Shown in pieces: positions 25,185-34,673 of a stretch of DNA of 64,000 nt (position 1 is its first letter; each line of letters begins with the position of its first letter). Source of the stretch: Chersky-840 sp035604715. GTDB lineage: Bacteria > Actinomycetota > Acidimicrobiia > Acidimicrobiales > UBA8190. Where the stretch lies: positions 310,001 to 374,000 of the forward strand of contig CAVSWP010000008.1 of assembly GCA_963731665.1 (NCBI GenBank), read 5' to 3'. Position numbers and translations under genes: made by a program. Under the pieces are notes generated by a model, which saw only the letters and a program-made list of their open reading frames with translations, searched no databases and was not told where the DNA came from.

Positions 25185-25455
25185 GTGAGTGGAACGACCG
25201 GACTCTCCAATTCGCACCTCGCATCGCCGCCACCGGTGGGTCTTGCCCTCGGCGGGGGTGGCAGTCTCGGGGCTGTTCAGGTCGGGATGCTCGAGGGCCC
25301 TGGCAGAACAGGAAGTGGCGCCGGATCTCGTCATCGGCATCTCGTTTGGAGCACTCAACGGGGCAATCGTCGGGCACGACCCCAAAGGTGCTGCAAACAC
25401 ATTCTCCCACGGGCGGGCACGTATGACGTGCGATCAAATCTTTCCCGGCACCTCG
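25185..25455 (+). pseudogene. patatin-like phospholipase, frameshifted and truncated
   Basis: From GTG 25185, after an AGGGAGGG ribosome-binding site, the frame reads VGLALGGGGSLGAVQVGMLE, the oxyanion-hole motif of bacterial patatins. At about 25295 the reading must change frame to continue as ALAEQEVAPDLVIGISFGAL, whose G-x-S-x-G-like element GISFG carries the catalytic serine, and then IVGHDPKGAANTF. Similarity fades at about 25455-25490, where the 3' end of the opposing ABC permease gene begins. The catalytic aspartate region is missing, so the protein cannot be functional. Confidence 0.7.
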
Positions 25456-25459
25456 GGGT

Positions 25460-26326
25460 TCACTCGGGTCTTCCGAACCCGGCGATCGCCAATACGAGAA
25501 ACAGGACAGCAAAGCCGCACACGAATCCGATCTCGACGGCCAGAGGCAGCGTGTAGCCGAACAGGCTCACGCCAGTGGAGAATCGGGCCGCCGCGGCCGG
25601 CGGCATGTGCTGCACGGCGAAGACGACATGGCGAAGTGGGTCCACGGCGTAGGTGAGAGGGTTGATGCGGGTGATGACGGCCAACCATGACGGCAGGCCC
25701 TTGAGCGGGAAGAGCGCCCCAGAAAGAAAGAGCATGGGGAACAGCAACAGCTGCATCACGACCTGAAAACCCTCCATCTTCTGAATACGGCTGGCGATGA
25801 AGACTCCGAACGTCGTCATGGCCACGGCCATGAGCAGCTCGAGCCCTATCACCTCCACCACCAAGAGCGCGGTGAGGTGCACGCCGATGAGCGGGGCGAG
25901 CACCAGCATGATCGTGCCCTGGACGGTGGCCACGCTCGCCCCACCGAGGGTCTTGCCGATCACGAGCGCCCCCCGGCTGACCGGGGCGACGACCATCTCG
26001 CGCAGGAAGCCAAACTCGCGATCCCACACGATCGAGATGGCGGAGAACATGGCCGTCATGACCACCGACATGGCCACGATGCCGGGGAACACGAACTTCT
26101 TGAAATCGAAGCCGCCCGTCGTTCCAACCAGGGTTGACATCCCATAGCCGAGGACGAAAAGGAACAAGACTGGCTGCATGAAACTGGAGAGGATCCGAGT
26201 GCGGGTGCGGGCGAAGCGGATGAGCTCACGCTCCCACACCATGCCGATGGTCCGCAGCTCCGAGGATAGGCTTTCGCGCTCGTCGACCAGGACCGAACGT
26301 TGAATGGATAGGTCGACGGTGGACAT
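25460..26326 (-). CDS. ABC-2 type transporter permease (DrrB-like)
   Basis: A 288-aa membrane protein with six predicted spans, including FMQPVLFLFVLGYGMSTLV, FPGIVAMSVVMTAMFSAISI, LLLFPMLFLSGALFPLKGLP and a final EIGFVCGFAVLFLVLAIAGF. The central stretch VWDREFGFLREMVVAPVSR is typical of ABC-2 permeases of the daunorubicin-exporter group. It works with the ATPase encoded just upstream, 8 bp away, to export a lipid- or drug-like substrate that cannot be named. It converges on the patatin remnant. Confidence 0.9.
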   Translation of the reverse strand: MSTVDLSIQRSVLVDERESLSSELRTIGMVWERELIRFARTRTRILSSFMQPVLFLFVLGYGMSTLVGTTGGFDFKKFVFPGIVAMSVVMTAMFSAISIVWDREFGFLREMVVAPVSRGALVIGKTLGGASVATVQGTIMLVLAPLIGVHLTALLVVEVIGLELLMAVAMTTFGVFIASRIQKMEGFQVVMQLLLFPMLFLSGALFPLKGLPSWLAVITRINPLTYAVDPLRHVVFAVQHMPPAAAARFSTGVSLFGYTLPLAVEIGFVCGFAVLFLVLAIAGFGRPE

Positions 26327-26333
26327 GGATCCC

Positions 26334-27377
26334 CTAACGACGTCGCGCCATTGCTCGCATGCGCATGGGCATGGCGTGCTCGGGGTGGTCCTCTCGGATC
26401 TGGCGCCCGGTGAAATGCAAGAACACGTCGTCGAGGGTCGGCCGGTGGACGTGGACGTTGCTCACCGGCACGCCGGCGACCTCGATGAGCCGGGCGACCA
26501 GAGCCTCCCCGTCTTCAACGAAGACGACCAGGGCGTCGTCGCGTCGGCTCACTCGGAAGCCGGCGTCGGAAAGGCGCGTGGCGGCCGCGACGTCGTCGGT
26601 GGTGGTGAGCTCGACCGTATCCGCCCCCACTAGGCGCTTGAGCTCGTCGGGGGTGTCGAGGGCGACGATCGAGCCCTGGTCGATGATGGCGATGCGGTCG
26701 GCGTATTCGGCCTCGTCCATGTAGTGAGTGGTGAGGAAGATCGTCACCCCCTCCTCACGGCGGAGGCGGAGCACGTCTTCCCACATGAGGGCCCGCGTCT
26801 GAGGGTCGAGGCCGATTGTCGGCTCGTCGAGGAACAGCACTGCCGGGGTATGGAGCATCCCCCGAGCGATCTCGAGCCGTCGCGCCATGCCCCCGGAGAA
26901 GGTGGAGATCAGGTCCCGCCGGCGGTCCTCGAGGGCAACCAGGCGCAGCACCTGGTCGATGCGCTCGCCGACCTCGGCGCGCGGGACGTGGTAGAGCACG
27001 GCGTGGAAGCGGAGGTTCTCCTCGGCCGTCAGCTGGTCGTCGAGGGTCTGCTCCTGGAAGACGAGCCCGATGTGGCGCCGCACCGCCTTGGGCTGGCGCT
27101 GCACGTCGAAGCCGTCCACGGTTGCCCTCCCCCCAGTAGGCCGGGCGAGGGTGCACAACATCTTGATCGTCGTCGTCTTGCCCGCCCCGTTGGGGCCGAG
27201 GAAGGCGAACACCTCACCACGGGCGACGGAGAAGGAGACCTCCTTCACCGCCTCCACGGCGCCATAGCGCTTGGAGAGACCAGACACTTCGACTGCCAGA
27301 TCTGTCTTGTCCGTGTTCTCCCGCGCTGCGTTCGTGAGCACTCTTGTTCCCATCGTGGTGGCCATGCCGGCACTCAT
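26334..27377 (-). CDS. ABC transporter ATPase (DrrA-like)
   Basis: ATPase subunit of about 347 aa. Walker A is FLGPNGAGKTTTIKML, the signature is TFSGGMARRLEIARGML, Walker B is AVLFLDEPTIGLDPQTR and the switch histidine lies in FLTTHYMDEAEYADRI. The C-terminal extension after residue about 245 is typical of daunorubicin-resistance-type ATPases. The ATG at 27377 (MSAGMATTMG) is a choice among several close starts; the family core begins at DLAVEVSGLSKRYG. It precedes its permease gene. Confidence 0.9.
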   Translation of the reverse strand: MSAGMATTMGTRVLTNAARENTDKTDLAVEVSGLSKRYGAVEAVKEVSFSVARGEVFAFLGPNGAGKTTTIKMLCTLARPTGGRATVDGFDVQRQPKAVRRHIGLVFQEQTLDDQLTAEENLRFHAVLYHVPRAEVGERIDQVLRLVALEDRRRDLISTFSGGMARRLEIARGMLHTPAVLFLDEPTIGLDPQTRALMWEDVLRLRREEGVTIFLTTHYMDEAEYADRIAIIDQGSIVALDTPDELKRLVGADTVELTTTDDVAAATRLSDAGFRVSRRDDALVVFVEDGEALVARLIEVAGVPVSNVHVHRPTLDDVFLHFTGRQIREDHPEHAMPMRMRAMARRR

Positions 27378-27472
27378 ATCGCCAGGTTCCGCCTCCGGGC
27401 AGGGGCCCGCCAGAGTCCAAGGACCCAACGAAGGGCGGGAACCTGAGCGAGGGCAGGAGACCCCGGTGCAGA

Positions 27473-27487
27473 CGGTCTTTCGGCCCT
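27473..27487 (+). promoter_or_regulatory. possible DosR-box-like site
   Basis: CGGTCTTTCGGCCCT matches the shared 15-mer less well (position 4 is T instead of A). It lies about 100 bp before the DrrA-like gene on the other strand and about 210 bp before the FtsX-like gene. The rest of 27378-27690 shows only a doubtful 46-codon frame at 27554. Confidence 0.3.
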
Positions 27488-27690
27488 ACTCGAGGTGAGG
27501 TCTTGGCGTCATCCTTTCGGGAAGTCTGGTTCCAATGCCTTGAAAGGAAAGCCATGGCGATCCTGATGCTCACTGGGTTCGTGGTTACCCGGTCCCCGAA
27601 CGCTCATGTCTGCACGATACGGCAGGACCAGAGCAGCTTTGTGCTGTGCGCGTCGGCTAACGCCCCACCCTCCTCGGAGGTGGTCAGCCC

Positions 27691-28809
27691 GTGACCTTTC
27701 CAGCGTTCGCGTTTTGGAACCTTTGGTCCAAGAAGGCCCGGTCTCCTGGGGCTGATCGCGGCCATCGCCTTCGCAGTCATGACGGTTGTCACGCTGGCCG
27801 TCACGAGCAGCGGCCTGGAACAGTCGGCCGCCGCCATAGTCACCATCGGCAAAGCCGACTTTACGGTGGCCCAGAAGAACTCTGCGGATCTCCTCGCCAG
27901 CGCCGTCGACGAGGGTGAGCTGAGTCGCCTATCTAAGACCGCCGGCGTAGCGCAGACGGTCGGGGTGCTGGTGGAGACCCAAAACTTGAGTGCCGCCACG
28001 CCAGTGTTCATTGAGATTGGCATCGCCCCGTCCGATCTCGCCCCGTTCGGCGTGACCGTCGTGGCGGGACATCCGTTCGGGGCGACGGCACCCAACCAGG
28101 TCATGCTGGGCTGGCGCGCGGCCGCGAACTTCGGACTGCATGTCGGCTCTCGCTTCCACGCTAACGGCACCTGGAACACTGTCACCGGCATCTATTCGAC
28201 GGGGAACAGCTTCGGCGACTCGGGCGCGATGTTCCCCTTGACCGCAATCCAAGCGTATAACCGCGTTCCCGGCATTGTGACCATGGCTTTCGTAAAGGTC
28301 GCCAAGGGCGTGTCGCCGACAACCGTCGCCCGTCGGATCGACACGAACATGCCCGAGCTCACCACCATTCAAACGGCCGCCCAGTTCGGGCGTGCCGACC
28401 GGGACTTGGTGTACCTGAAGGCGGCAGTGACGGGGAGCACGGTGCTCGCCGTGCTGATCGGTGCGGTTATCGTCGGCAACACGATGCTGCTGTCTTTGTT
28501 CGAGAGGACCCGCGAGTTCGGCCTTCTACGGCCATTGGATGGACGCGCCGACGCATTGTGGGTTTGATGCTCGGTGAGAACGTCACCCTGGCTCTGGTGG
28601 GAGCGATGATCGGGGTAGCGCTCGCCTTCGGGGTCACGAGCGTCCTCGAGCATCTGCCCCAGTTGAAGGGAGTACTCCAAGCCAACTACACGAAGGCGGC
28701 ATTCTGGCGGGCTCTTTACACCGCACTGGCCATGACCCTCCTCGGCAGTCTGTACCCGGCAATCCGTGCCGCCCTCCTGGCACCCTTGAAGGCGCTGAGC
28801 TATGAGTGA
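27691..28809 (+). pseudogene. FtsX/MacB-like ABC permease with two frameshifts
   Basis: Three successive frames together form one permease of about 370 aa. Frame A from GTG 27691 gives TFPAFAFWNLWSKKAR. Near 27745 it must switch to LLGLIAAIAFAVMTVVTLAV, which continues through a periplasmic domain to LLSLFERTREFGLL. Near 28535 a second switch restores WTRRRIVGLMLGENVTLALV and the final spans ending LKALSYE at 28809. Each switch is explained by one missing or extra base. Either the gene is dead or there are sequencing indels. Its TGA overlaps the start of the partner ATPase. Confidence 0.75.
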
Positions 28810-29509
28810 GCCTAGGCCTATCGGACAGCCGGCCATCGAGTTGCGCGACGTCGTCAAGGTCTACGAAGGAGGCGTAAGAGCCCTCGACGGTGTCAACCTC
28901 ACCGTTGCGGCGGGTGAGTTCATTGCCATCACGGGACCGTCTGGCTGCGGAAAGTCTACGCTTCTGCACCTGGTGGCCGCGCTTGACGTCCCAACGTCGG
29001 GGAACGTCTTGGTCGACGGGTGTGACCTGAGAGCCATCCGCGATCTGAGCAGCTTCCGCCGCGAGCAGGTGGGCCTCGTGTTTCAACTGCACAACTTGAT
29101 TCCCCAAATATCGGTGCTGGCAAACATCGAAGTGGCAATGTTCGCCACGCACCGCTCAGCCCACAAGCGCCGGGCTCGAGCCCTCGAATTGGTTGAGGAA
29201 ATGGACCTGGCAGGCCGCGAGAATCGGCTGCCAACCAGGTTGTCGGGGGGCGAACGTCAGCGAGTCGCCATTGCCCGGGCATTGGCCAATGAGCCGCGTG
29301 TCCTCCTGGCGGACGAGCCAACTGGAAACTTGGACTCCGAATCCGTCAGTCGCATGCTCCAGGTCTTTCAACAGCTTCACTCGACAGGAGTGACGATCGT
29401 TCTTGTGACCCACGACCACACCGTGGCGCGGGCAGCCGAGCGCACCGTCTACATGCACGACGGCCACAGGGTCGAAGAGATACCAAGTCCTCTCGTCAGC
29501 AACCGGTGA
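28802..29509 (+). CDS. ABC transporter ATPase (MacB/LolD-like)
   Basis: A 235-aa ATPase. Walker A is ITGPSGCGKSTLLHLV, the Q-loop VGLVFQLHNLIPQISV, the signature RLSGGERQRVAIARAL, Walker B VLLADEPTGNLDSES and the H-loop VLVTHDHTVA. This class pairs with FtsX-type permeases in lipoprotein or peptide export. The ATG overlaps the end of the frameshifted permease gene by 8 bases. If the permease is truly broken, this ATPase has no local partner. A remnant GTG frame overlaps its stop. Confidence 0.92.
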   Translation: MSEPRPIGQPAIELRDVVKVYEGGVRALDGVNLTVAAGEFIAITGPSGCGKSTLLHLVAALDVPTSGNVLVDGCDLRAIRDLSSFRREQVGLVFQLHNLIPQISVLANIEVAMFATHRSAHKRRARALELVEEMDLAGRENRLPTRLSGGERQRVAIARALANEPRVLLADEPTGNLDSESVSRMLQVFQQLHSTGVTIVLVTHDHTVARAAERTVYMHDGHRVEEIPSPLVSNR

Positions 29510-29976
29510 GCAACGAGACGAGGCTATTTGTCGACAAGGAGCTCACCACAGCGGATGAACTACTCGGTGCGCTTCCTTCACTCGCCCCTGACGTGGCCTC
29601 GTAGTGGATTTGAATGAGTCGACCTTCTTGGTGAACGAGCGGGCCGAGGAGCTATTTGATGATCCGAGCCGTCGAGCGACAGCGACGACATCGTGGGCGC
29701 TCATTGGACAATGATGGACGGGAAACGTGCGCCCGCGCGTTGGCGCTTCCCAACCACTTGTCGACCTTTCCACTTGTGTGAGACCAACAGTCCGGGCGCC
29801 CGCCGCATCACCGGGAACACATCTTGAATGAAAACAGACCCGCTGTCCGTCTGGGATTCGGTGCGCCACTGGACCGGAATTGGTCGCCCTGATCCGGGTG
29901 ATCTCGATCGTTCCGAGGTGGAGGGAGGCGCCTGCCAGACCATCCCGGGCTCGGCAGAGTCGGTGGTCTTCGCGAC
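29510..29976 (+). other. 467-bp gap, possibly a decayed STAS-type gene
   Basis: Plus-strand translation shows LGALPSLAPDVAS then a stop and, in a nearby frame, VVDLNESTFLVNERAEELF. The order resembles a broken STAS-domain gene, but support is weak. From about 29700 to 29976 nothing is recognised. Confidence 0.25.
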
Positions 29977-30609
29977 CTACGACCGGGCGTGCAGTGCGTC
30001 GTGCCAGAGCGTCTGCCGGACCCGTGCGTAGTTCGGTCGCGGTGGCTGCACGTCGCGGTAGGCCCGGTGGACTTCGACGAAGCTGAACACGAGCCCGAAC
30101 AGGTAGATGCCGATGCCGACGGTCAGGATCGCTGTCCCGGCAGCCATGGACCGAAGAGTGATGAGGCCAGCTATGACGGCAACAAGGCCCGGACCCATTA
30201 CCCTGACTCCCCAGACCGCCAATCTCCAGTGTGCGCTGTGGCGAAGCTTCTCCATATGGGGCGATTGGGCGTAACGCTCGGCGAGGGGACCGGTGCCCTC
30301 GACCACCTGCTCGGCACTCGCCGACTGGGCGTGCACGGCGTCCTGCAGCAGGGACCAGCGCAGCCAGATGAAGTTCGGCCGCGGCGGCGGGACCTCGCGG
30401 TACACCAGGATGACCCCGACGACCGTGATCATGACGCCGACGAGGTAGATGCCCATGCCGACGGCCAGGATCGCCTGCCCGACTTCCGTCGACCACAGGA
30501 GGGTGATGAGGCCAGCTATGACGACAGCAAGACCCGGGCCCATCACCCGGAGTCCCCAGACGGCCAATCTCCAGTATCCGCTGTTGCGAACAGTCGTCTC
30601 GTCTTCCAT
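29977..30609 (-). CDS. membrane protein with two homologous halves
   Basis: A 210-aa protein built from an internal duplication. Half 1 (about 8-90) reads YWRLAVWGLRVMGPGLAVVI, two membrane spans, VYREVPPPRPNF. Half 2 (about 125-210) reads HWRLAVWGVRVMGPGLVAVI, two spans, AYRDVQPPRPNYARVRQTL. Each half has about 40 hydrophobic residues, giving four spans with both ends cytosolic. An acidic linker, SASAEQVVEGTGPLAERYAQ, joins them. The ATG at 30609 (MEDETTVRN) is preferred over a start 7 codons upstream. No known family or function. Confidence 0.75.
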   Translation of the reverse strand: MEDETTVRNSGYWRLAVWGLRVMGPGLAVVIAGLITLLWSTEVGQAILAVGMGIYLVGVMITVVGVILVYREVPPPRPNFIWLRWSLLQDAVHAQSASAEQVVEGTGPLAERYAQSPHMEKLRHSAHWRLAVWGVRVMGPGLVAVIAGLITLRSMAAGTAILTVGIGIYLFGLVFSFVEVHRAYRDVQPPRPNYARVRQTLWHDALHARS

Positions 30610-31713
30610 GCAAGCGAATTGTGACTGCAATCGACGGAGGGGGCTAGAGCCCTTGGTCCCCTTGGCTTTGGCGTTGGCTCTCGGCGCCCTGTGACCGCCC
30701 GAGAAGTGGCGTCCCCGACCCGGTTTCGCTCAACGGCGAAAGTCGGCGCAGATAGCCCATGATCGGGGCGGTCTCAAGCCATCCACGCACCCATGAGGCC
30801 TACAATCGAAGCTGTCGCCGACCTGGAGGTGGGGACAGGTGCGGCTCTCTGCTGCAGAGCAGTCCCAAGCGTGGGAGCGGTTTGAGGTCGGCGAGTCGAT
30901 GTGGGGCGACGGCGTTCGCGTTCATCCTGGGTGTCGGTGCACCATGATCGGCTAGAACCCTCTCCGATCGAGCCGGCTCGCAAGGAGTCAGTAACTCGCT
31001 CGGCCACCGGCGAGGTGGTCGTACACGTCGAAGGTCTCGATTCCGGGCATCTCGACCACGCCGGTTCTTTGGGACGCGCCAAGAGCATTCTCGGTCGCTC
31101 GAACGCCTCTCGGGTCTCCCACACGTCGACCAAGCGGAGGCCATCATCGGTCTTGGCCGCCATTGAAGGGGGCACCAGCCGGTGACGGGCCGCCGGGCAG
31201 GTAACCGATATCGTCGACACCGTCTTGGTACTGTTTGAGCGTGACGGAAATCCATTTGTACGGCGACCGCCACCGGAACCTCGACACTCCACTAGTGAAC
31301 TCGAAGCCAGTATCTCGCCGACGACCTAGCTCGTCGATCGGGACCAGCGCAGGAACACCAGAGGCGGATTGCCCTAGGCCTGCGCTCCCGGGCCGAGCTG
31401 TTGGGATGGTCCGGTAGTGACTGATATCGAGGCCCATTGAGTCGGCGATCGCGGCCCTACATGGACATCCGCTATGTGGGCGTGTGCGAGAGGTTTGGTT
31501 TGGGTCTACGGCAACCCGCCCCTGTATCGGCGGCCCTGGGGATCCCGGTCCGCTTGATCTGACCGGGCGCCGGGAAAAGTTGGACCCGAATTCGTTCAAA
31601 TCTTGGACTAAAGACCCTGGGGTGGAGGTATCTCGAGAGCGCAGCATGGAGGTGAGGACCACATCGAACAGGTCCGAAAAGGGATGTAATTACGCTGAAG
31701 AAGTGGGGCACAT
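30610..31713. other. 1.1-kb gap of decayed sequence
   Basis: Apart from the monooxygenase-like remnant at 31000-31290 (minus), no frame on either strand looks like a real protein. Codon use is irregular and frames are short, which is what old pseudogenes look like. Confidence 0.4.
31000..31290 (-). pseudogene. remnant resembling an ABM-type (antibiotic monooxygenase-like) small protein
   Basis: In minus-strand frames one sees GYLPGGPSPAGAPF, then KTDDGLRLVDVWETREAFER, then in a third frame VEMPGIETFDVYDHLAGG. The order and the DGLRLVDVWE-x-EAF element resemble small dimeric ferredoxin-fold proteins in actinobacteria. At least two frame changes are needed, so it is not a working gene. Confidence 0.4.
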
Positions 31714-32184
31714 ATGGCCTTGTCCACTGCACCCAGACAGCGAGAACGGCCCCTATGGTCCGCGCCAGCGTCACACTCCGACCCGCCCCTGGGAGCCCCC
31801 AGTGTACTGGTTGCTGAGAGTTCCCTCCTGCTGACAGTATTCATTATCGCGATGGGCATTCTCCTCGCCATCGTTGCTTTTGTATGCATTCGAAGCATCG
31901 GCGACCCCAGCTACCAAGCCACAATCGAAGGGATAATGCCGTCCGGATCAAGCCAGGTGATTGTGAATGTACAGGTGCAGAACCTTGGCAGTTCCCCGGC
32001 CACGCCAACCTGTGACGTCGAAGTGAGTTCGTCGGCCGCTGCTTTCACCGGCGCGGGCACGTTCACAGTTGACCGACCCATCCCCGCAGGTTTATCGGTC
32101 CAGTACGATCTACTGGTTCAAGTTACGAGCGATGGTGCAACTAATGTGAACGCCAGCTCCTCGAGTGCGAGCTGTCACTCGTAA
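31714..32184 (+). CDS. single-span membrane or secreted hypothetical protein
   Basis: A 156-aa protein. After a Pro-rich 30-residue leader, one hydrophobic span (SSLLLTVFIIAMGILLAIVA, about 35-55) is followed by an external domain rich in Ser, Val and Ala with two cysteines (PTCDVEVSSS and the final SASCHS) that could form a disulphide. The external part looks like an all-beta FxLD or DUF4352-type domain, but I cannot name it. Start ATG at 31714; no strong ribosome-binding site. Isolated between decayed regions. Confidence 0.5.
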   Translation: MALSTAPRQRERPLWSAPASHSDPPLGAPSVLVAESSLLLTVFIIAMGILLAIVAFVCIRSIGDPSYQATIEGIMPSGSSQVIVNVQVQNLGSSPATPTCDVEVSSSAAAFTGAGTFTVDRPIPAGLSVQYDLLVQVTSDGATNVNASSSSASCHS

Positions 32185-32583
32185 AGACAAATGACGTGCT
32201 GCGCATAAGTCCCGATCCTTCTTCTCGGACGGCCAGTCAGGGAGTACAAAACACGCGGATCCAGTGATTATCGAGTCCGATCGCAATAGGCATTTGCGAG
32301 TCCCTGGCAGTTAACGATCGCTGGCCCGGGAGCATGCCACACCGAGCGGGTGGCAGACGGTCGTGAGAGGACCTCCGCGTGGCCCAACTGTCGCAATCAA
32401 GGTCTCGACGTGCCTACGGGTTGGCGCGCCGAGCGACCAGGCCGGGTCGGTCCGACTCCTCGTCGAGTCGGAGCGTGGATTCTCAACCCAGACGGGAGGA
32501 GGCACTCCGTGGCGCACGCAAGGCAGCATCAAGGACGCCTCGATCCCGATGGCCCCCTGAACGAGGCATCGGGAGGCCACCAG
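32185..32583. other. 399-bp gap without a supported gene
   Basis: No frame with coding character and no clear hairpin, repeat or RNA gene was found. Confidence 0.4.
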
Positions 32584-32820
32584 TCAACCTCCAGGCGGGG
32601 GAACCCAACCCCTAGTAGTCCACTCCGGTGTGTTCTCTTCCAGCTTCTCGACGCGCCGATGAAGGTCCACGAGGTGGTCGCCGACGCCATGGAGGGCCTT
32701 ACCGAGGTCGGCCACAACCTCTTCGGTCAGCTGGACCTCTCCGGAGGCGTACTTGTCCAGGGTGTTCGCGAGATCGCGGAGTTCTTGTTCGACGGTTCGT
32801 TTCTCGGGTCCTTCTGCCAT
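32584..32820 (-). CDS. small coiled-coil hypothetical protein
   Basis: A 78-aa acidic helical protein: KRTVEQELRDLANTLDKYA then TEEVVADLGKALHGVGDHLV and LHRRVEKLEENTPEW. Heptad-like leucines suggest a short coiled coil. A Trp/Pro-rich tail (WTTRGWVPPPGG) closes it. No signal, membrane span or cysteine. It stands alone, with about 400 bp of non-coding sequence on each side. Family unknown. Confidence 0.6.
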   Translation of the reverse strand: MAEGPEKRTVEQELRDLANTLDKYASGEVQLTEEVVADLGKALHGVGDHLVDLHRRVEKLEENTPEWTTRGWVPPPGG

Positions 32821-33220
32821 GTGTCAAGTCCTTGAGTATCAAGCCTGAAGCAAATGGAATGCGACGGCCGTCAGAATATCCGGAAAAGCGGATCGGCGAT
32901 CCCGTGGGGTCGTGCATGTTGCCGCGGACGATAGAGGACGTTCTTTATCGCCGCGGCCCGAGGGCGACCCGAGCAGTATTCGCGACCGAGAATAACTGCG
33001 GATGGTCCAGCTGGTCAGGGCTCCCTGAAGGCCGCACTCACACCGGCACGTTCGGGTCGTTTAGGCCAGCGAATGGGGTGACCGGCACCGGATGATATCG
33101 CCCAGGCCCGGCTCGCCGGAGACAGGCTTACCCTGGGCATCTTGGACCCCTGCAGTCTTGGGCAGGCGGTTGTGACTTCGGTCCCTTCCCGTAGGGGCAA
33201 CGTTGGTCCAAGGTGGTTCG
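32821..33220. other. 400-bp gap without a supported gene
   Basis: Presumably the promoter region of the lipoprotein gene at 33221 and of the small coiled-coil gene on the other strand. No clear -10 or operator could be picked with confidence. Confidence 0.35.
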
Positions 33221-34432
33221 GTGAGGAAGCCTTCGAAGGCACTGTCAGTCGTCGTGCTGGGCCTGGCCGTGGCGACCGGTGCCTGCACCAGCTCCCGTAC
33301 AACGTCGCGGTCGACCACCACCACCACCACGTTGCGCACCTCGACTGCCCCCAGCGTCACGCCACCGTCGGGTACGACGGTTCCCAGCGGGTTCGAGCCC
33401 GGGTCGGTGACCTTTGTGTCGGCCACAACGGGTTTCGTCATCGGCATCGACTCGTCGTGTCCGGCCAGCACCTGCGTTGCCTTGGCCCGAACGACCGACA
33501 GCGGAACGAGTTGGACCGCGGTGCCCGCCCCACCGGCCGGCTACGTGTCCCACGGCGTGCAACCCTCGTCCACCGTCCCGTCGGTGAGCGAGGTGCGCTT
33601 CGCCGACGAACTGGACGGCTGGATGTACGGCCCGTCGCTCTTCGCTACCCACAACGGCGGGGCCACCTGGCAGCGGGTGAACCTGAGCGGGTCAGTCATC
33701 TCGCTGGAGACATCGGGTGGCGTCGTAGATGCCGTGGTCTCCCCTTGTACAGGCGAGGAGGAATGCACGGGGCCGCTGCAGCTTTACCAGGCCAGCACTA
33801 CCGGTGGCCGCTTCGTGCCGGTTCTCACCGGGCCTTCGGTGAACTCAAGTGCCACCACCGAAGAGTTGCTGGCCCTCCACGCCCTTGTGGGCTTCGCTGA
33901 CATGAGCGGGAGCGACGCGTTGCCCGCGACGGTCTACGCCACCGTGGACCTGGCCAAGCCGAGCGGCTGGAAGGCCTTCCCCGACCCCTGTGTCGTTGTC
34001 CAGGGCGACTTATTGGTCGAGTTCGTCGCCCCCGACGCCACCAGCCTCTACACTCTGTGCAGCGGAACCGGGGCGGCCGGTAGCGAGCTGAAGTCGGTTG
34101 TGAAGACCACCGGCGGCAACAGCCGGGTGGCAGGTACTCCACCGCCGGGCGGTGACAGCGAGGCGTTGGCGGTGAGTCCGTTGTCTGGCACCTTGGTCGT
34201 GGCGGCCGCTTCGGGAGCCAGCTGGCTGTACCGCTCGACCGACGGAGGGACTAGCTGGACCACCGCCGAGACGTACAACGACGGCGGCATCGGCCTTAAT
34301 GATCTCGGGTTCACCACCTCCACCCAGGGAGTGGTGATCCACGGTTATCCGGGTCCGCCGGCTGACTTCGTGAGCAAGCTGCTCATGACGACCAACGGCG
34401 GTGCCGCTTGGGCCGTCGTGCCCATCGCCTGA
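33221..34432 (+). CDS. secreted BNR-repeat (sialidase-like fold) lipoprotein
   Basis: A 403-aa exported protein. The N-terminus is a lipoprotein signal: VRKPSKALSVVVLGLAVATG then AC, so Cys about 22 is the lipidated residue. A Ser/Thr-rich linker (SRTTSRSTTTTTTLRTST) follows. The body has four Asp-box-like repeats: RTTDSGTSWTAV, ATHNGGATWQRV, RSTDGGTSWTTA and MTTNGGAAWAVV, as in BNR/YCF48-type beta-propellers. Four cysteines could pair. The role is probably ligand binding at the cell surface; no sialidase catalytic set is seen. GTG 33221 is preferred because AAGGTGG precedes it and it gives a compact signal peptide. Confidence 0.8.
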   Translation: MRKPSKALSVVVLGLAVATGACTSSRTTSRSTTTTTTLRTSTAPSVTPPSGTTVPSGFEPGSVTFVSATTGFVIGIDSSCPASTCVALARTTDSGTSWTAVPAPPAGYVSHGVQPSSTVPSVSEVRFADELDGWMYGPSLFATHNGGATWQRVNLSGSVISLETSGGVVDAVVSPCTGEEECTGPLQLYQASTTGGRFVPVLTGPSVNSSATTEELLALHALVGFADMSGSDALPATVYATVDLAKPSGWKAFPDPCVVVQGDLLVEFVAPDATSLYTLCSGTGAAGSELKSVVKTTGGNSRVAGTPPPGGDSEALAVSPLSGTLVVAAASGASWLYRSTDGGTSWTTAETYNDGGIGLNDLGFTTSTQGVVIHGYPGPPADFVSKLLMTTNGGAAWAVVPIA

Positions 34433-34487
34433 GGGCGAGGAACCCTGGTACTCACGGCTTCTCTCAGCCATGCATCTAGAACCCGCA

Positions 34488-34523
34488 GGGCGACCGGTAA
34501 CTCGCACCGAGTACCGGTCGCCC
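34488..34523. terminator. strong hairpin between convergent genes
   Basis: A perfect 12-bp inverted repeat, gggcgaccggta (34488-34499) and taccggtcgccc (34512-34523), with further pairing inside the loop across one bulge. It lies between the lipoprotein gene (plus) and the SnoaL-like gene (minus), so a bidirectional terminator is likely, although no T-tract follows. Confidence 0.55.
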
Positions 34524-34673
34524 CACGGCCTTCGCCGGGCCGACCCCGACCCGGGCCGGGACCTGCCCGTACCGCCCGGTGAACTCCGCCGAGCACCAGG
34601 CTGTGTTGGACGTAGCGCCAGGTGTATTGCGGCCAAACCTAGAGGTGCCGCAGGCGAACATATGCCTTAGGCG

